8,699 nucleotides of DNA from Micromonosporaceae bacterium. GTDB taxonomy: Bacteria; Actinomycetota; Actinomycetes; Mycobacteriales; Micromonosporaceae. Positions 1 through 6,830 of the stretch are shown piece by piece; the stretch's first letter is position 1; each line of letters begins with the position of its first letter. The stretch covers positions 1 through 8,699 of the forward strand of contig JADGGF010000168.1 in the NCBI GenBank assembly GCA_019690055.1. The letters are read 5' to 3'. Made by a program: the position numbers and the translations under genes. A model generated the notes under the pieces. That model searched no databases. It was not told where the DNA came from and saw nothing but the letters and a program-made list of their open reading frames with translations.

Positions 1-83
1 GCGCTGGGCGAGGGGCGCCGATCCCCGGGTCGGGGCGCGGGATAGGCTGGCGACCACACACTGAAGGCGAAAGGGGACAGGGC
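1..83 (+). promoter_or_regulatory. Upstream region of prcB with RBS, weak -10-like box and small hairpin
   Basis: This is the 83-bp leader before the proteasome beta gene. A Shine-Dalgarno AAGGGGA lies at 71-77, 6 nt before the GTG at 84, and decides that start. A TAnnnT-type box, TAGGCT, sits at 43-48, but I see no convincing -35 hexamer 16-18 bp upstream of it, so promoter activity is only possible. A short inverted repeat, CCCCG (23-27) and CGGGG (31-35) with a 3-nt loop, competes with an alternative pairing of GGGG (12-15) with CCCC (23-26). Either could end transcription of an upstream gene. No recognisable end of pup is visible in any + frame. The RBS is clear; the rest is weak. Confidence 0.4.
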
Positions 84-905
84 GTGGCGTCGGGGCTCGA
101 TCCGTCCGGTCGGCTGACCTCCTACTTCCTGAACACCGGCACCTCGTCGTTCACCGATTTCCTCTCTGTCGTCGCTCCGGATCTGCTGCCGGGCCGGCGT
201 CCGCTGCCGCCGGGGCAGCTCCAGGCGCCGCACGCGACCACGATCGTGGCGCTGACCTTCGCCGACGGAGTGGTGATGGCTGGCGACCGGCGGGCGACCA
301 TGGGCAACCTCATCGCCAGCCGGGACATCGAGAAGGTCCACCCCGCTGACCCTTACTCGCTGGTCGGCATCGCCGGCACCGCCGGGGTGGGCAAGGAGCT
401 GATCCGGCTGTTCCAGGTCGAGCTCGAGCACTACGAGAAGATCGAGGGCACGATGCTCTCGCTGGAGGGCAAGGCCAATCGGCTCGCCACGATGATCCGC
501 AACAACCTGGGCGCCGCGCTGCAGGGGCTGGCGGTGATCCCGATCTACGCCGGCTACGACCTGGACGCGCCCAACCCGGCGAAGGCCGGACGGATCTTCA
601 GCTTCGACATCACCGGCGGTGTCTACGAGGAGACCGACTTCGATGGTGTCGGCTCGGGTTCGCTGTTCGCCAAGGCGGCGCTCAAGCGGCTGCACCGCCC
701 GGGGATGAGCCGGGACGAGGCCGTGCGCGTGGCGGTCGAGGCGCTCTACGACGCCGCCGACGAGGACACGGCGACCGGCGGCCCCGACGTGGTGCGGCGC
801 ATCTTCCCCATCGTGATGACGGCCACCGCCGCGGGCACCGAGCGGGTCAGCGACGAGGAGACGGCCGCCGTCGCAGCATCCATTGTGGACTCTCGACGGG
901 CGTGA
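84..905 (+). CDS. prcB: 20S proteasome beta subunit (PrcB)
   Basis: This is the catalytic beta subunit of the bacterial 20S proteasome. It forms the two inner rings of the cytoplasmic core, which degrades proteins delivered by the Mpa/ARC ATPase after Pup tagging. The 273-aa length is usual for the family. A propeptide of about 51 residues precedes PHA-TTIVAL; autocleavage before Thr52 should expose the N-terminal nucleophile. With Thr52 as Thr1, Asp68 in AGDRR corresponds to Asp17 and Lys84 in RDIEK to Lys33, so the catalytic set is complete. Other family marks are GIAGTAG near 95-101, VELEHYEKIEG, GSGSLFAK and ALYDAADEDTATGGPD. The residue before Thr1 is Ala, where the Mycobacterium protein has Gly. 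The GTG start is supported by AAGGGGA six nt upstream; the frame is open to the window edge but has no earlier ATG/GTG/TTG. prcA follows after 92 bp, probably in the same transcript. Confidence 0.97.
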   Translation: MASGLDPSGRLTSYFLNTGTSSFTDFLSVVAPDLLPGRRPLPPGQLQAPHATTIVALTFADGVVMAGDRRATMGNLIASRDIEKVHPADPYSLVGIAGTAGVGKELIRLFQVELEHYEKIEGTMLSLEGKANRLATMIRNNLGAALQGLAVIPIYAGYDLDAPNPAKAGRIFSFDITGGVYEETDFDGVGSGSLFAKAALKRLHRPGMSRDEAVRVAVEALYDAADEDTATGGPDVVRRIFPIVMTATAAGTERVSDEETAAVAASIVDSRRA

Positions 906-997
906 CCGGCGACGGGAACCGCGCCGCCAGCGAGCGTACGGTCTGTCCACAAGAGACTTTCTGACCGCCCACCCGGAACCGAGGAGGAGCAGCCGCC
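906..997 (+). promoter_or_regulatory. prcB-prcA spacer with strong RBS for prcA
   Basis: This 92-bp gap lies between the two proteasome genes. The sequence GAGGAGGAG at 981-989 is a near-ideal Shine-Dalgarno, 8 nt before the GTG at 998 and 14 nt before the ATG at 1004, so the GTG is favoured. I see no clear promoter hexamers and no strong hairpin in the spacer, so co-transcription with prcB is the simplest reading. Confidence 0.6.
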
Positions 998-1738
998 GTG
1001 GCCATGCAGTTCTACACCTCGCCCGAGCAGATCATGCGCGACCGCTCGGAGTACGCCCGCAAGGGCGTGTCCCGGGGCCGGGGCGTCGTGGTGCTCACCT
1101 GCGCCGACGGGGTGCTGTTCGTGGCGGAGAACCCGTCCACCGCGCTGCACAAGGTCAGCGAGATCTACGACCGCATCGGGTTCGCGGCGGTGGGTCGGTA
1201 CAACGAGTACGAGAACCTGCGGGCGGCCGGGGTGCGTATGGCCGACCTGCGCGGCTACTCGTACGCCCGGCGGGACGTCACTGCGCGGGCGCTCGCCAAC
1301 GCCTACTCGGCGACCCTGGGCGCCATCTTCCAGGAGCAGACCAAGCCCTTCGAGGTTGAGCTGTGCGTGGCCGAGGTCGCCCCGAACCCGGCCGACGACG
1401 AGCTCTACCGGCTCACCTACGACGGGTCGATCGCCGACGAGCCGGGGTTCGTCGCGATGGGTGGTCACGCCGAGGGCATCGCGAACGTCCTCAAGGCCGA
1501 GCACTCCGAGGACATGGCGCTGGCCGATGCCCTGGCTCTCGGGGTGAAGGCGCTCGGCAGTGTCGGCGGTGAAGGCGGCGCCCCGCGGCAGCTCGCTGCC
1601 ACCGCGCTGGAGGTGGCGCTGCTCGACCGGCGCCGCACCGGGCGGACGTTCCGCCGGATCACCGGCAACGCGCTCACGGCGCTGCTCCCAGCCGCACCGC
1701 CGGCCGAGCCCGCCAAGGAGCAGCCCGCCGCGGAGTGA
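998..1738 (+). CDS. prcA: 20S proteasome alpha subunit (PrcA)
   Basis: This is the non-catalytic alpha subunit that forms the outer rings of the bacterial 20S proteasome, gates substrate entry and docks the ATPase ring. The 246-aa length is normal. The N-terminal segment SPEQIMRDRSEYARKG (residues 8-23) is the alpha-type gate helix. VLFVAENPS (39-47), KVSEIYDRIGFAAVGRYNEYENLR (52-75), RRDVT (91-95), QEQTKPFEVELCVAEV (112-127) and YDGSIADEPGFVAMGG (141-156) match the family throughout. There is no N-terminal Thr nucleophile or propeptide, as expected for alpha. The tail after residue 230 is Pro/Ala/Glu-rich and probably disordered, which is common in actinobacterial PrcA. The GTG start at 998 is chosen because of the RBS 8 nt upstream; an ATG two codons later is the alternative. 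The gene ends 3 bp before the stop codon of a convergent gene, and its stop lies inside a shared inverted repeat. pafA is not adjacent downstream. Confidence 0.97.
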   Translation: MAMQFYTSPEQIMRDRSEYARKGVSRGRGVVVLTCADGVLFVAENPSTALHKVSEIYDRIGFAAVGRYNEYENLRAAGVRMADLRGYSYARRDVTARALANAYSATLGAIFQEQTKPFEVELCVAEVAPNPADDELYRLTYDGSIADEPGFVAMGGHAEGIANVLKAEHSEDMALADALALGVKALGSVGGEGGAPRQLAATALEVALLDRRRTGRTFRRITGNALTALLPAAPPAEPAKEQPAAE

Positions 1739-1753
1739 CGCTCAGCGGCGGGC
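1723..1753. terminator. Shared hairpin around the convergent prcA and flippase stop codons
   Basis: GCCCGCCGC at 1723-1731 and GCGGCGGGC at 1745-1753 form a perfect 9-bp inverted repeat. The 13-nt loop GGAGTGACGCTCA contains the TGA of prcA (1736-1738) and overlaps the TGA of the minus-strand flippase gene (TCA at 1742-1744). Within the loop, GAG (1733-1735) can also pair with CTC (1741-1743). Both transcripts would fold the same hairpin, as expected of a bidirectional terminator between convergent genes. No U-tract follows on either strand, so intrinsic termination is an inference; high-GC actinomycete terminators often lack one. The stem lies inside coding sequence on both sides and could partly reflect codon usage. 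Confidence 0.5.
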
Positions 1754-3034
1754 GCGGCGCGTGAGCCAGTTGGCGAGCAGCGCCGCCACGGCGGCCGACC
1801 CGGCCGCATAGCCCAGTTCGACCCGGAGCGCGACGCTGCCCGGCAGCAGCGTCACCGCGGCCAGGACGACGATGCCCACCACCCACGCCGCAGTCTGTTG
1901 GTGGTGGCGTCCCTGGGCGAGGACCCCCTGGCCGAGCACCATCGCCCACAGGTACGCGAGCGTGCCGATGGCGAGCCACGCGAAGTCACCGGCGCCGAGG
2001 ACCTCGGGCGCATCAAAGAGGAGCACGGACAGCCAGGGCCCGGCCGGGATGGCGACCACGGCGCCGACGCCGCCCAGGATGGTGACTGCGGCCAAGCCCC
2101 GGGTCAGCTGGCGGCGGAACTCGGCTTGGTCGTCCTCCGCGACGGCCTGGCTCAGCGACGGCAGGAGCGAGGCCTGCAGCGACGCGAAGACGAACAGCGG
2201 AATCCGCACCAGCACCGTGGCCGACAACAGCGCGGCGGCGATCGCCACGTCCTCGGGGTCGAGGAGGCGGGCATTGATGACCGCTACGTTCACCAGCAGC
2301 TGAGCCGCGAGGGACGACGCGGTCAGCAGCCCCAAGCCGCGGGCGAAGGCGCCCCACGCTGCCTCTGGCCCGACGGACCGCGCCTCCGCCGCCACCGCCG
2401 GCAGCGTGAGCAGCACGGACGCCACTGGCGCCAGCGTGAGGATGAGGCTGAACCAGAGGGCCGAGTCCAGGCCGCCGACGAAGAACGCGAGCGCCAGCAC
2501 AATACGGAGACCACCATCGATTCCGAGCTGAGCGCTGTACCAGCCGAACCGGCCGCGCCCGGCGAAGACGCCGCGCGTGGTGTGCGCGATGGCGAGCGCG
2601 CCGAGTCCCCCGACGAGCGCCCAGACCAGCCCGACGTCGCCGGCGAAGAGCCGGTCCGCGATCGGCCGCCGGAGGAGGGCGATGCCCACGAGCAGCAGCC
2701 CGAACGCCGCGCCGGCAAAGGCGGCGCCCCGGACCAGCACCACGCGCGCTCCCGGCCTGGTCGTCCGTCCCGCCGCGACCAGCCGCGCCATCTCCTGCTC
2801 GACCGGGACGAACAGGCCCAGCCCCACGGAGAAGACGATCGACCACAGCACTGACAGGGACGACATGTCGGCGTCGTCCAGGACGTGCCCGGCCGCCGCG
2901 AGGTGTACGTAGGAGGCCAGACCGAGCACGCCCAGGCCGGCCCCGACGGTGACGGTGCCCCGGGGGAGAGCCTGGATGAGCCGGACGAGACCGGATACCC
3001 GACCGGCGTCGGTTATGGGACCGCTACTCATCAT
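1742..3034 (-). CDS. Polysaccharide flippase-like membrane protein (MOP superfamily, Wzx type)
   Basis: This is a predicted inner-membrane flippase that would move a polyprenyl-linked oligosaccharide from the cytoplasmic to the outer face. The 430-aa protein is mostly hydrophobic, with about 12 membrane spans by eye, near residues 26-48, 58-78, 98-121, 133-152, 172-190, 193-213, 234-254, 262-288, 312-335, 350-372, 382-398 and 402-422. This is close to the 12-14 spans of the MOP/PST family. The short charged segment FVPVEQEMARLVAAGR (75-90) after span 2, the cytoplasmic loop AEDDQAEFRRQLTRG in the middle and the basic C-terminus RRARR fit that family. Two ATG codons are adjacent at the start (3034 and 3031); the upstream RBS is weak. 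The start overlaps the 3' end of the preceding gene by 11 bp, which suggests translational coupling. The substrate cannot be read from the sequence. Specific assignment as Wzx is moderate; membership of a transporter-like membrane family is firm. Confidence 0.8.
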   Translation of the reverse strand: MMSSGPITDAGRVSGLVRLIQALPRGTVTVGAGLGVLGLASYVHLAAAGHVLDDADMSSLSVLWSIVFSVGLGLFVPVEQEMARLVAAGRTTRPGARVVLVRGAAFAGAAFGLLLVGIALLRRPIADRLFAGDVGLVWALVGGLGALAIAHTTRGVFAGRGRFGWYSAQLGIDGGLRIVLALAFFVGGLDSALWFSLILTLAPVASVLLTLPAVAAEARSVGPEAAWGAFARGLGLLTASSLAAQLLVNVAVINARLLDPEDVAIAAALLSATVLVRIPLFVFASLQASLLPSLSQAVAEDDQAEFRRQLTRGLAAVTILGGVGAVVAIPAGPWLSVLLFDAPEVLGAGDFAWLAIGTLAYLWAMVLGQGVLAQGRHHQQTAAWVVGIVVLAAVTLLPGSVALRVELGYAAGSAAVAALLANWLTRRARR

Positions 3035-4967
3035 TCAGCCGCACCACATCGATGACCGTGTTGTGTCGGGACCGGATCTCCGCAGCGAGGTCCGCGGCCA
3101 TGTCCGACCCGTCCGTGGCGATGATCACGGGGCGGTCCCCGGCGCCGGCGACCATGGCCTCGAAGCGGGCGTGGTCCTCGATGTAGTAGCCGTACATCCC
3201 GGGCGCGAGCGGTCCAGCCGAGCGTTGGAGGACGGCGAGGAACAGCTGGATCCGGTACCCGTGGCTCGGGTCCTCGGCGATGACCACGGTGATCGCATCG
3301 GCCGGCGCCGCGCGGTTCAGCTCGTGGATCACCGCCGTGGCGATCTCGGCCTCCGCGTAGTAGTCACCGCGAACCCAGGCCCGGGCCGGAACGCTGCCCG
3401 CCTGCTCGTTGATGAGCAGCGCCGTTCCCGCCGCCGCGGCGAGCACCACGAACCCGGCCGGAACCAGCTGTCCGAAGCGCAGCAGCCAGCCACCCCGGGG
3501 CGGCCGAGACTCCGGCGCCGGCGGGGGCAGGTGGTTCAGCACGCTGCCGATGCCCAGCACGAGCACCACGAGCAGCAGGTGCAGCGCCTTGTTGCCGTAG
3601 TAGTAGCCACCGAGGGCAGGTGGCCCGGCCATCGCGAACTGGACCGCGTACAGGGCGATGGCGACCCCGACGGTGACGACGACGGCCCCGAGATAGTTTC
3701 GCCACCGCGGCGAACTGAGGGTCCGGCGGTGCCACAGGCCCGCCGCGACCACGAACCCCAGCTGGAGGACCTCGCCCAGTGGCGGCCGGTCGGCCATCAC
3801 CAGCAGGGCCCGGGTCTGGTTCCCCAGAGCCAGCCCGAGCATCGGGGGAAAGGCCGCGACGAGCAGGGCGACGGCCGCCACGACCACCTGGGCCCGGTGC
3901 GTCCGCCACACCCGCCGCCGCACCGCCCACAGGACGACGATGAGGGCGGCGGCCGGGAGGAACAGGTAGTACGTAAAGGCGATCGCCACCACGAGCAGGG
4001 CCGCGATCACCGTCGTCCGGCGGCTGGGCGGCCGGCACAGCATGGCCACCAGGAGGACGGCCGGGATCAGGCCGGCCACCTCCGAGGTGTACTGGCGCGG
4101 TACCAGCGCGAAGATCTCGAAGGTGAGGCAGACGACGCCGACCACGCCGACCACGGCCACGCGGCGGGCGGGGGTCAGCAGCGGACCGGCCACCCACTGG
4201 GCGGCCCAGGTCGTGACCAGGGTGAACAGTCCGTACGCCGCGCAGATGAAGCCGAGGTAGTGGTTCACCGCGTCGGCGCCAGACCCGAACTCGGTCGCCG
4301 ACGACCGGACGAAGTTGTCCAGCAGGGCGCTGAGGACGTGGGACGCCTGCGGGTAGGTGATCATGCCCTCGTAGGTGAACCGCAGGGCCGCGTCCCAGTG
4401 GAGGAACAGGTACCCGCCGACCTGACGGGCGGCGTCGAAGACCGTGACGTGGCGCGCGAAATCCTCGCCGTTGGCGACGATGGCGATGCGCCCGATCAGA
4501 TCGGTCCGCAGCAGCGGGAAGGCCACGATCGCGGTGACGGCCGTGGCAGCGCCCGTGCTCAGCAGGTCGCCGAACGTGGGTCGGGGCAGACTCGGCCGAC
4601 GCTGGGCGAGGACCCCGTAGGCCGCCAGGACGCTCAGCGCGGTCCCACCGACGGCGACCGGATGCAGCTTCCACGGCCAGACCGAGAAGACCAGCAGAGC
4701 CAGGCAGCTCGCCCCGAGCAGGACGGCGAGCGCGATCATCAGCCGGTCGAGCAGGCTGCGCCCCCCGCGCACCAGGCTGGCCGCGGCCACGAGGACGAGC
4801 ACCGGCACGATCAGAGCGACGCCGAGCAGGTAGGCGAGCGTCACCAGGAGCCAGGCGCCGCCGACCCACACCCCCAGCCGGACGAGTCGCGGCCGCCACG
4901 AAACCGATAACCCGGACGAATCAGCTGCGGCCGGATCGACCGGCGGGGTGGCCGTGGCCTGGGACAC
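3024..4967 (-). CDS. Large multi-pass membrane protein, GT-C glycosyltransferase-like, with C-terminal soluble domain
   Basis: I do not recognise a named family with certainty. The 647-aa protein has a short Ala/Pro-rich N-terminus, about 13 hydrophobic spans between residues 31 and 519, and a soluble C-terminal region of about 128 residues (520-647) that would lie outside the membrane. The largest early loop (about 154-231) carries the acidic pair Glu168-Asp169 followed by His173 (NGEDFARHV) and later YPQASH (205-210). GT-C enzymes, which use polyprenyl-phosphate sugars, characteristically have an acidic motif in the first outer loop. GGYYYGNK (453-460) is another polar, aromatic loop motif. 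Length and layout, multi-span then outer C-terminal domain, resemble mycobacterial AftA-type arabinofuranosyltransferases, but I see no firm sequence match. The GTG at 4967 has GGAG (4975-4978) seven nt upstream. The TAG stop lies within the start of the flippase gene, so the two are probably co-expressed. A sugar transferase acting on the flipped glycan is the best inference. Confidence 0.72.
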   Translation of the reverse strand: MSQATATPPVDPAAADSSGLSVSWRPRLVRLGVWVGGAWLLVTLAYLLGVALIVPVLVLVAAASLVRGGRSLLDRLMIALAVLLGASCLALLVFSVWPWKLHPVAVGGTALSVLAAYGVLAQRRPSLPRPTFGDLLSTGAATAVTAIVAFPLLRTDLIGRIAIVANGEDFARHVTVFDAARQVGGYLFLHWDAALRFTYEGMITYPQASHVLSALLDNFVRSSATEFGSGADAVNHYLGFICAAYGLFTLVTTWAAQWVAGPLLTPARRVAVVGVVGVVCLTFEIFALVPRQYTSEVAGLIPAVLLVAMLCRPPSRRTTVIAALLVVAIAFTYYLFLPAAALIVVLWAVRRRVWRTHRAQVVVAAVALLVAAFPPMLGLALGNQTRALLVMADRPPLGEVLQLGFVVAAGLWHRRTLSSPRWRNYLGAVVVTVGVAIALYAVQFAMAGPPALGGYYYGNKALHLLLVVLVLGIGSVLNHLPPPAPESRPPRGGWLLRFGQLVPAGFVVLAAAAGTALLINEQAGSVPARAWVRGDYYAEAEIATAVIHELNRAAPADAITVVIAEDPSHGYRIQLFLAVLQRSAGPLAPGMYGYYIEDHARFEAMVAGAGDRPVIIATDGSDMAADLAAEIRSRHNTVIDVVRLNDE

Positions 4968-5123
4968 GAGTCATCTCCGGGGGTCGAGCAGACATCCGAC
5001 ATACCAACCGGTCGCGGCCGCGCCCCGCGACGGCAGGCGCCCAGGATAGACCCGCCGTCGCCGTGGGCTGTTGTGTGGGCCGGGAACCGCCAAGGCGTTG
5101 ACTGACCGGCGGCGCCGGTGGCC
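4968..5123 (-). promoter_or_regulatory. 156-bp gap with two hairpins and a weak -10-like box
   Basis: This gap lies between the DUF2142 gene stop and the start of the GT-C-like gene. It holds no supportable small gene. GTCGCGG (5011-5017) and CCGCGAC (5025-5031) form a perfect 7-bp stem with a 7-nt loop, 44 nt upstream of the GTG start, in the leader of the downstream gene. On the minus strand TATCCT (5043-5048) could be a -10 box, but no matching -35 is seen. GGAG at 4975-4978 is the RBS for the gene starting at 4967. Whether the gap splits the operon or only carries leader structure cannot be decided by eye. Confidence 0.35.
5105..5119 (-). terminator. Possible terminator hairpin after the DUF2142 gene
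   Basis: ACCGGC (5105-5110) and GCCGGT (5114-5119) form a perfect 6-bp GC-rich stem with a 3-nt loop. It begins 4 bp beyond the stop codon of the DUF2142 gene in that gene's direction of transcription. ACTG (5101-5104) and CAGT (5125-5128) could extend it across a bulge. No U-tract follows, so it may only attenuate transcription or protect the 3' end. Confidence 0.3.
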
Positions 5124-6830
5124 TCAGTGCCCGACGACGGGCGACTCGTCGTCGGGCTCGGGCCGCCGGTGCCGACCGACCGTCGCGGTCGACGCGCCGT
5201 TGGCCGTCACGGCACCGCCGTTGGCCGTCGCGGCACCGTTGGCCGCCGTACCGGGGGTGGACCATTCGGTCGCGGTGGAGGCCACCGTCAGCGGCCCATC
5301 ACCCCCAGCGGCCCGGTGGATCAGGTTCTGGGCGCCCCAGAAGATGTAGGCGGCCACGCCAAGGCCGGCCAGCATCAGCAGCATGGGCAGCAGCGAGCCG
5401 GTCGGCGGATGCCACTCACCCTTCAGGATGTTGAGCCCACCACTGCCGCGGCCACGCTGCCAGCGGATCATGGCATAGACCAGCAGCACGATGTGTACCG
5501 GCAGCAGCGCGATGATGAACAGGCGGGTTGTTGTGCGGGACAGGCGGGCGTTCATCAGCGTGCGATCGAGGATGAATGCGGCCAGCAAGGGGATGCCCAC
5601 GAGCAGGGGCAGCATGTACCGGCCGCCGATCACCGCGAGGCCGAGGACGTTCGCCTTCGCGACCTGCAGGATGCCGGGCGCTACGAACCCGCCCAGGACG
5701 AAGGGGACGAACCGCCAGCGGTCGGCCCAGCCACCGGCGACCAGGGCGAACAGGAGCAGCGCCGCCACGAACGAGATCCACAGCCAGTAGAACGGGCTCG
5801 GGATGAAGATGTCGAACCACCCGGCGCCGCCGACCATGCCGCGGAAGTAGATGTTCCAGTCTTCGAAGTAGGTCAATGCAGCCTGGAGTGGGCTGATGTA
5901 GGGCCTGGGCTCGTCGTCCGGGGGAACGACGCTGCCGGTACGCATGACCAGCGTCCAGGCGACCGAGGCCAGCAGAGCGGCACCGATGCCCAGCGTCCAG
6001 TTGCGGACCAGTTTCGTCGACCACAGCTCGCGGATCCGGGCGCGGCTGAGCCCCAGCCCGAGCACGGCCAGCGCGCTCACCAGCCACAGCGGCCCCAGCG
6101 GTCGCACCAGCGCGAGCAGGACGGCGCTGATCCCGAACAGCCAGTACAGCGGTCGGCGGGAGGCGACCATCCGCTTGTCGAGCACCATCGGTATGCCGGC
6201 CGCGAAGAGGGCGATACCGGCGCTGATCTCGAGGCCGTTGGGGTTCACCGCGCCGGCCAGGTGGGCCAGCATCGGAGTGCTCGCCGCGACGAGCCCGCCG
6301 AGCATCAGACCGAACCGCGACCACCGGACCAGCACCGCGAACGCGCAGGTCAGCAGGGCGGCGGAGAGCGCGGCGCTGATCAGACGCGACAGCACCAGAC
6401 CGCCCCAGCCCGGCCACACCCTCACCGGGAGGCCGACCAACGCGTAGTACGTGGGGTTGTATCGACCGGCGCTGGTCGGCACCTCGGTGACCGGTCCGCC
6501 GTGGATGGATGTCGCGCAGTTCGCGGGCTTATCGGGGTCGAAACCCCAGCAGGTCGCGGGGCTGTGCAGCCCTTCCGGTACGCGCTGGTAGGCGCCGAGC
6601 CCACGCGATCCCCGGCCGTCCCAGTTGTCGATGATCACCGGCTCGGGAGCGACCTGGCCGGAGACGACGCCGGCCGCGCGGATGACGTGCTGCACCTCGT
6701 CCGGCGGGCCGTCGTAGGGCGCCGCGAACGCCCAGGCACCGAAGATGAGGAAGAAGCCGACGAATGCGCCGACCCAGAGTCGGCGGAGGCTTGTCTGGAC
6801 AGGGGCGGGGCTCATCGACTCACCGGTCAC
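5124..6830 (-). CDS. DUF2142 family membrane protein
   Basis: This 568-aa integral membrane protein matches the DUF2142 family, found in polysaccharide and surface-glycan loci; it is predicted to be GT-C-like, but its reaction is not established. After one N-terminal span (about 17-37), the first outer loop carries PPDEVQH (42-48), then RYNPTYYAL (123-131); later come NPNGLEI (196-202), GAGWFD (335-340) and GGRYMLPL (402-409), all positions where the family is conserved. Cys95 and Cys105 in the long first loop could form a disulfide. About 10-12 further spans follow, ending near residue 500. The last 65 residues are hydrophilic, with Ala-Asn-Gly repeats (about 529-547) and a charged end, longer than the core needs. 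The GTG at 6830 is the longest start, with a GAGGA 13 nt upstream; an ATG at 6815 (residue 6) is an alternative, preceded by GGTGAG only 3 nt away. Neither RBS is ideal. The gene shares strand with its glycan-gene neighbours. Confidence 0.88.
   Translation of the reverse strand: MTGESMSPAPVQTSLRRLWVGAFVGFFLIFGAWAFAAPYDGPPDEVQHVIRAAGVVSGQVAPEPVIIDNWDGRGSRGLGAYQRVPEGLHSPATCWGFDPDKPANCATSIHGGPVTEVPTSAGRYNPTYYALVGLPVRVWPGWGGLVLSRLISAALSAALLTCAFAVLVRWSRFGLMLGGLVAASTPMLAHLAGAVNPNGLEISAGIALFAAGIPMVLDKRMVASRRPLYWLFGISAVLLALVRPLGPLWLVSALAVLGLGLSRARIRELWSTKLVRNWTLGIGAALLASVAWTLVMRTGSVVPPDDEPRPYISPLQAALTYFEDWNIYFRGMVGGAGWFDIFIPSPFYWLWISFVAALLLFALVAGGWADRWRFVPFVLGGFVAPGILQVAKANVLGLAVIGGRYMLPLLVGIPLLAAFILDRTLMNARLSRTTTRLFIIALLPVHIVLLVYAMIRWQRGRGSGGLNILKGEWHPPTGSLLPMLLMLAGLGVAAYIFWGAQNLIHRAAGGDGPLTVASTATEWSTPGTAANGAATANGGAVTANGASTATVGRHRRPEPDDESPVVGH
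5195..5236. repeat. 21-bp tandem repeat, two copies, in the DUF2142 gene tail
   Basis: Two adjacent 21-bp units (5195-5215 and 5216-5236) differ at one base (A at 5209, G at 5230). A third, degenerate and shorter copy follows to about 5250. On the minus strand the units are in frame and encode residues about 532-545 of the DUF2142 protein, giving an Ala-Asn-Gly-rich stretch with period 6-7 residues. Such units can expand or shrink without breaking the frame. Confidence 0.8.

Noticed and set aside
1..60. End of a pup gene upstream of prcB
   Set aside because: None of the three + frames ends with a Gly-Gly-Gln or Gly-Gly-Glu C-terminus in the visible 83 bp.
883..1359. + strand frame across the prcB-prcA spacer (158 aa)
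   Set aside because: It overlaps both proteasome genes out of frame and is Arg/Gly/Pro-rich. The prcA frame is certain.
2949..4910. Long + strand open frame (653 aa) opposite the GT-C-like gene
   Set aside because: It has the same antisense composition, no motifs and no sensible RBS. The minus-strand frame has clear membrane spans and an RBS.
4921..5265. 114-aa minus-strand frame across the gap upstream of the GT-C-like gene
   Set aside because: It has low-complexity Arg/Ala/Gly composition, overlaps both neighbours out of frame and has no clear RBS, so it is not a supportable small gene.
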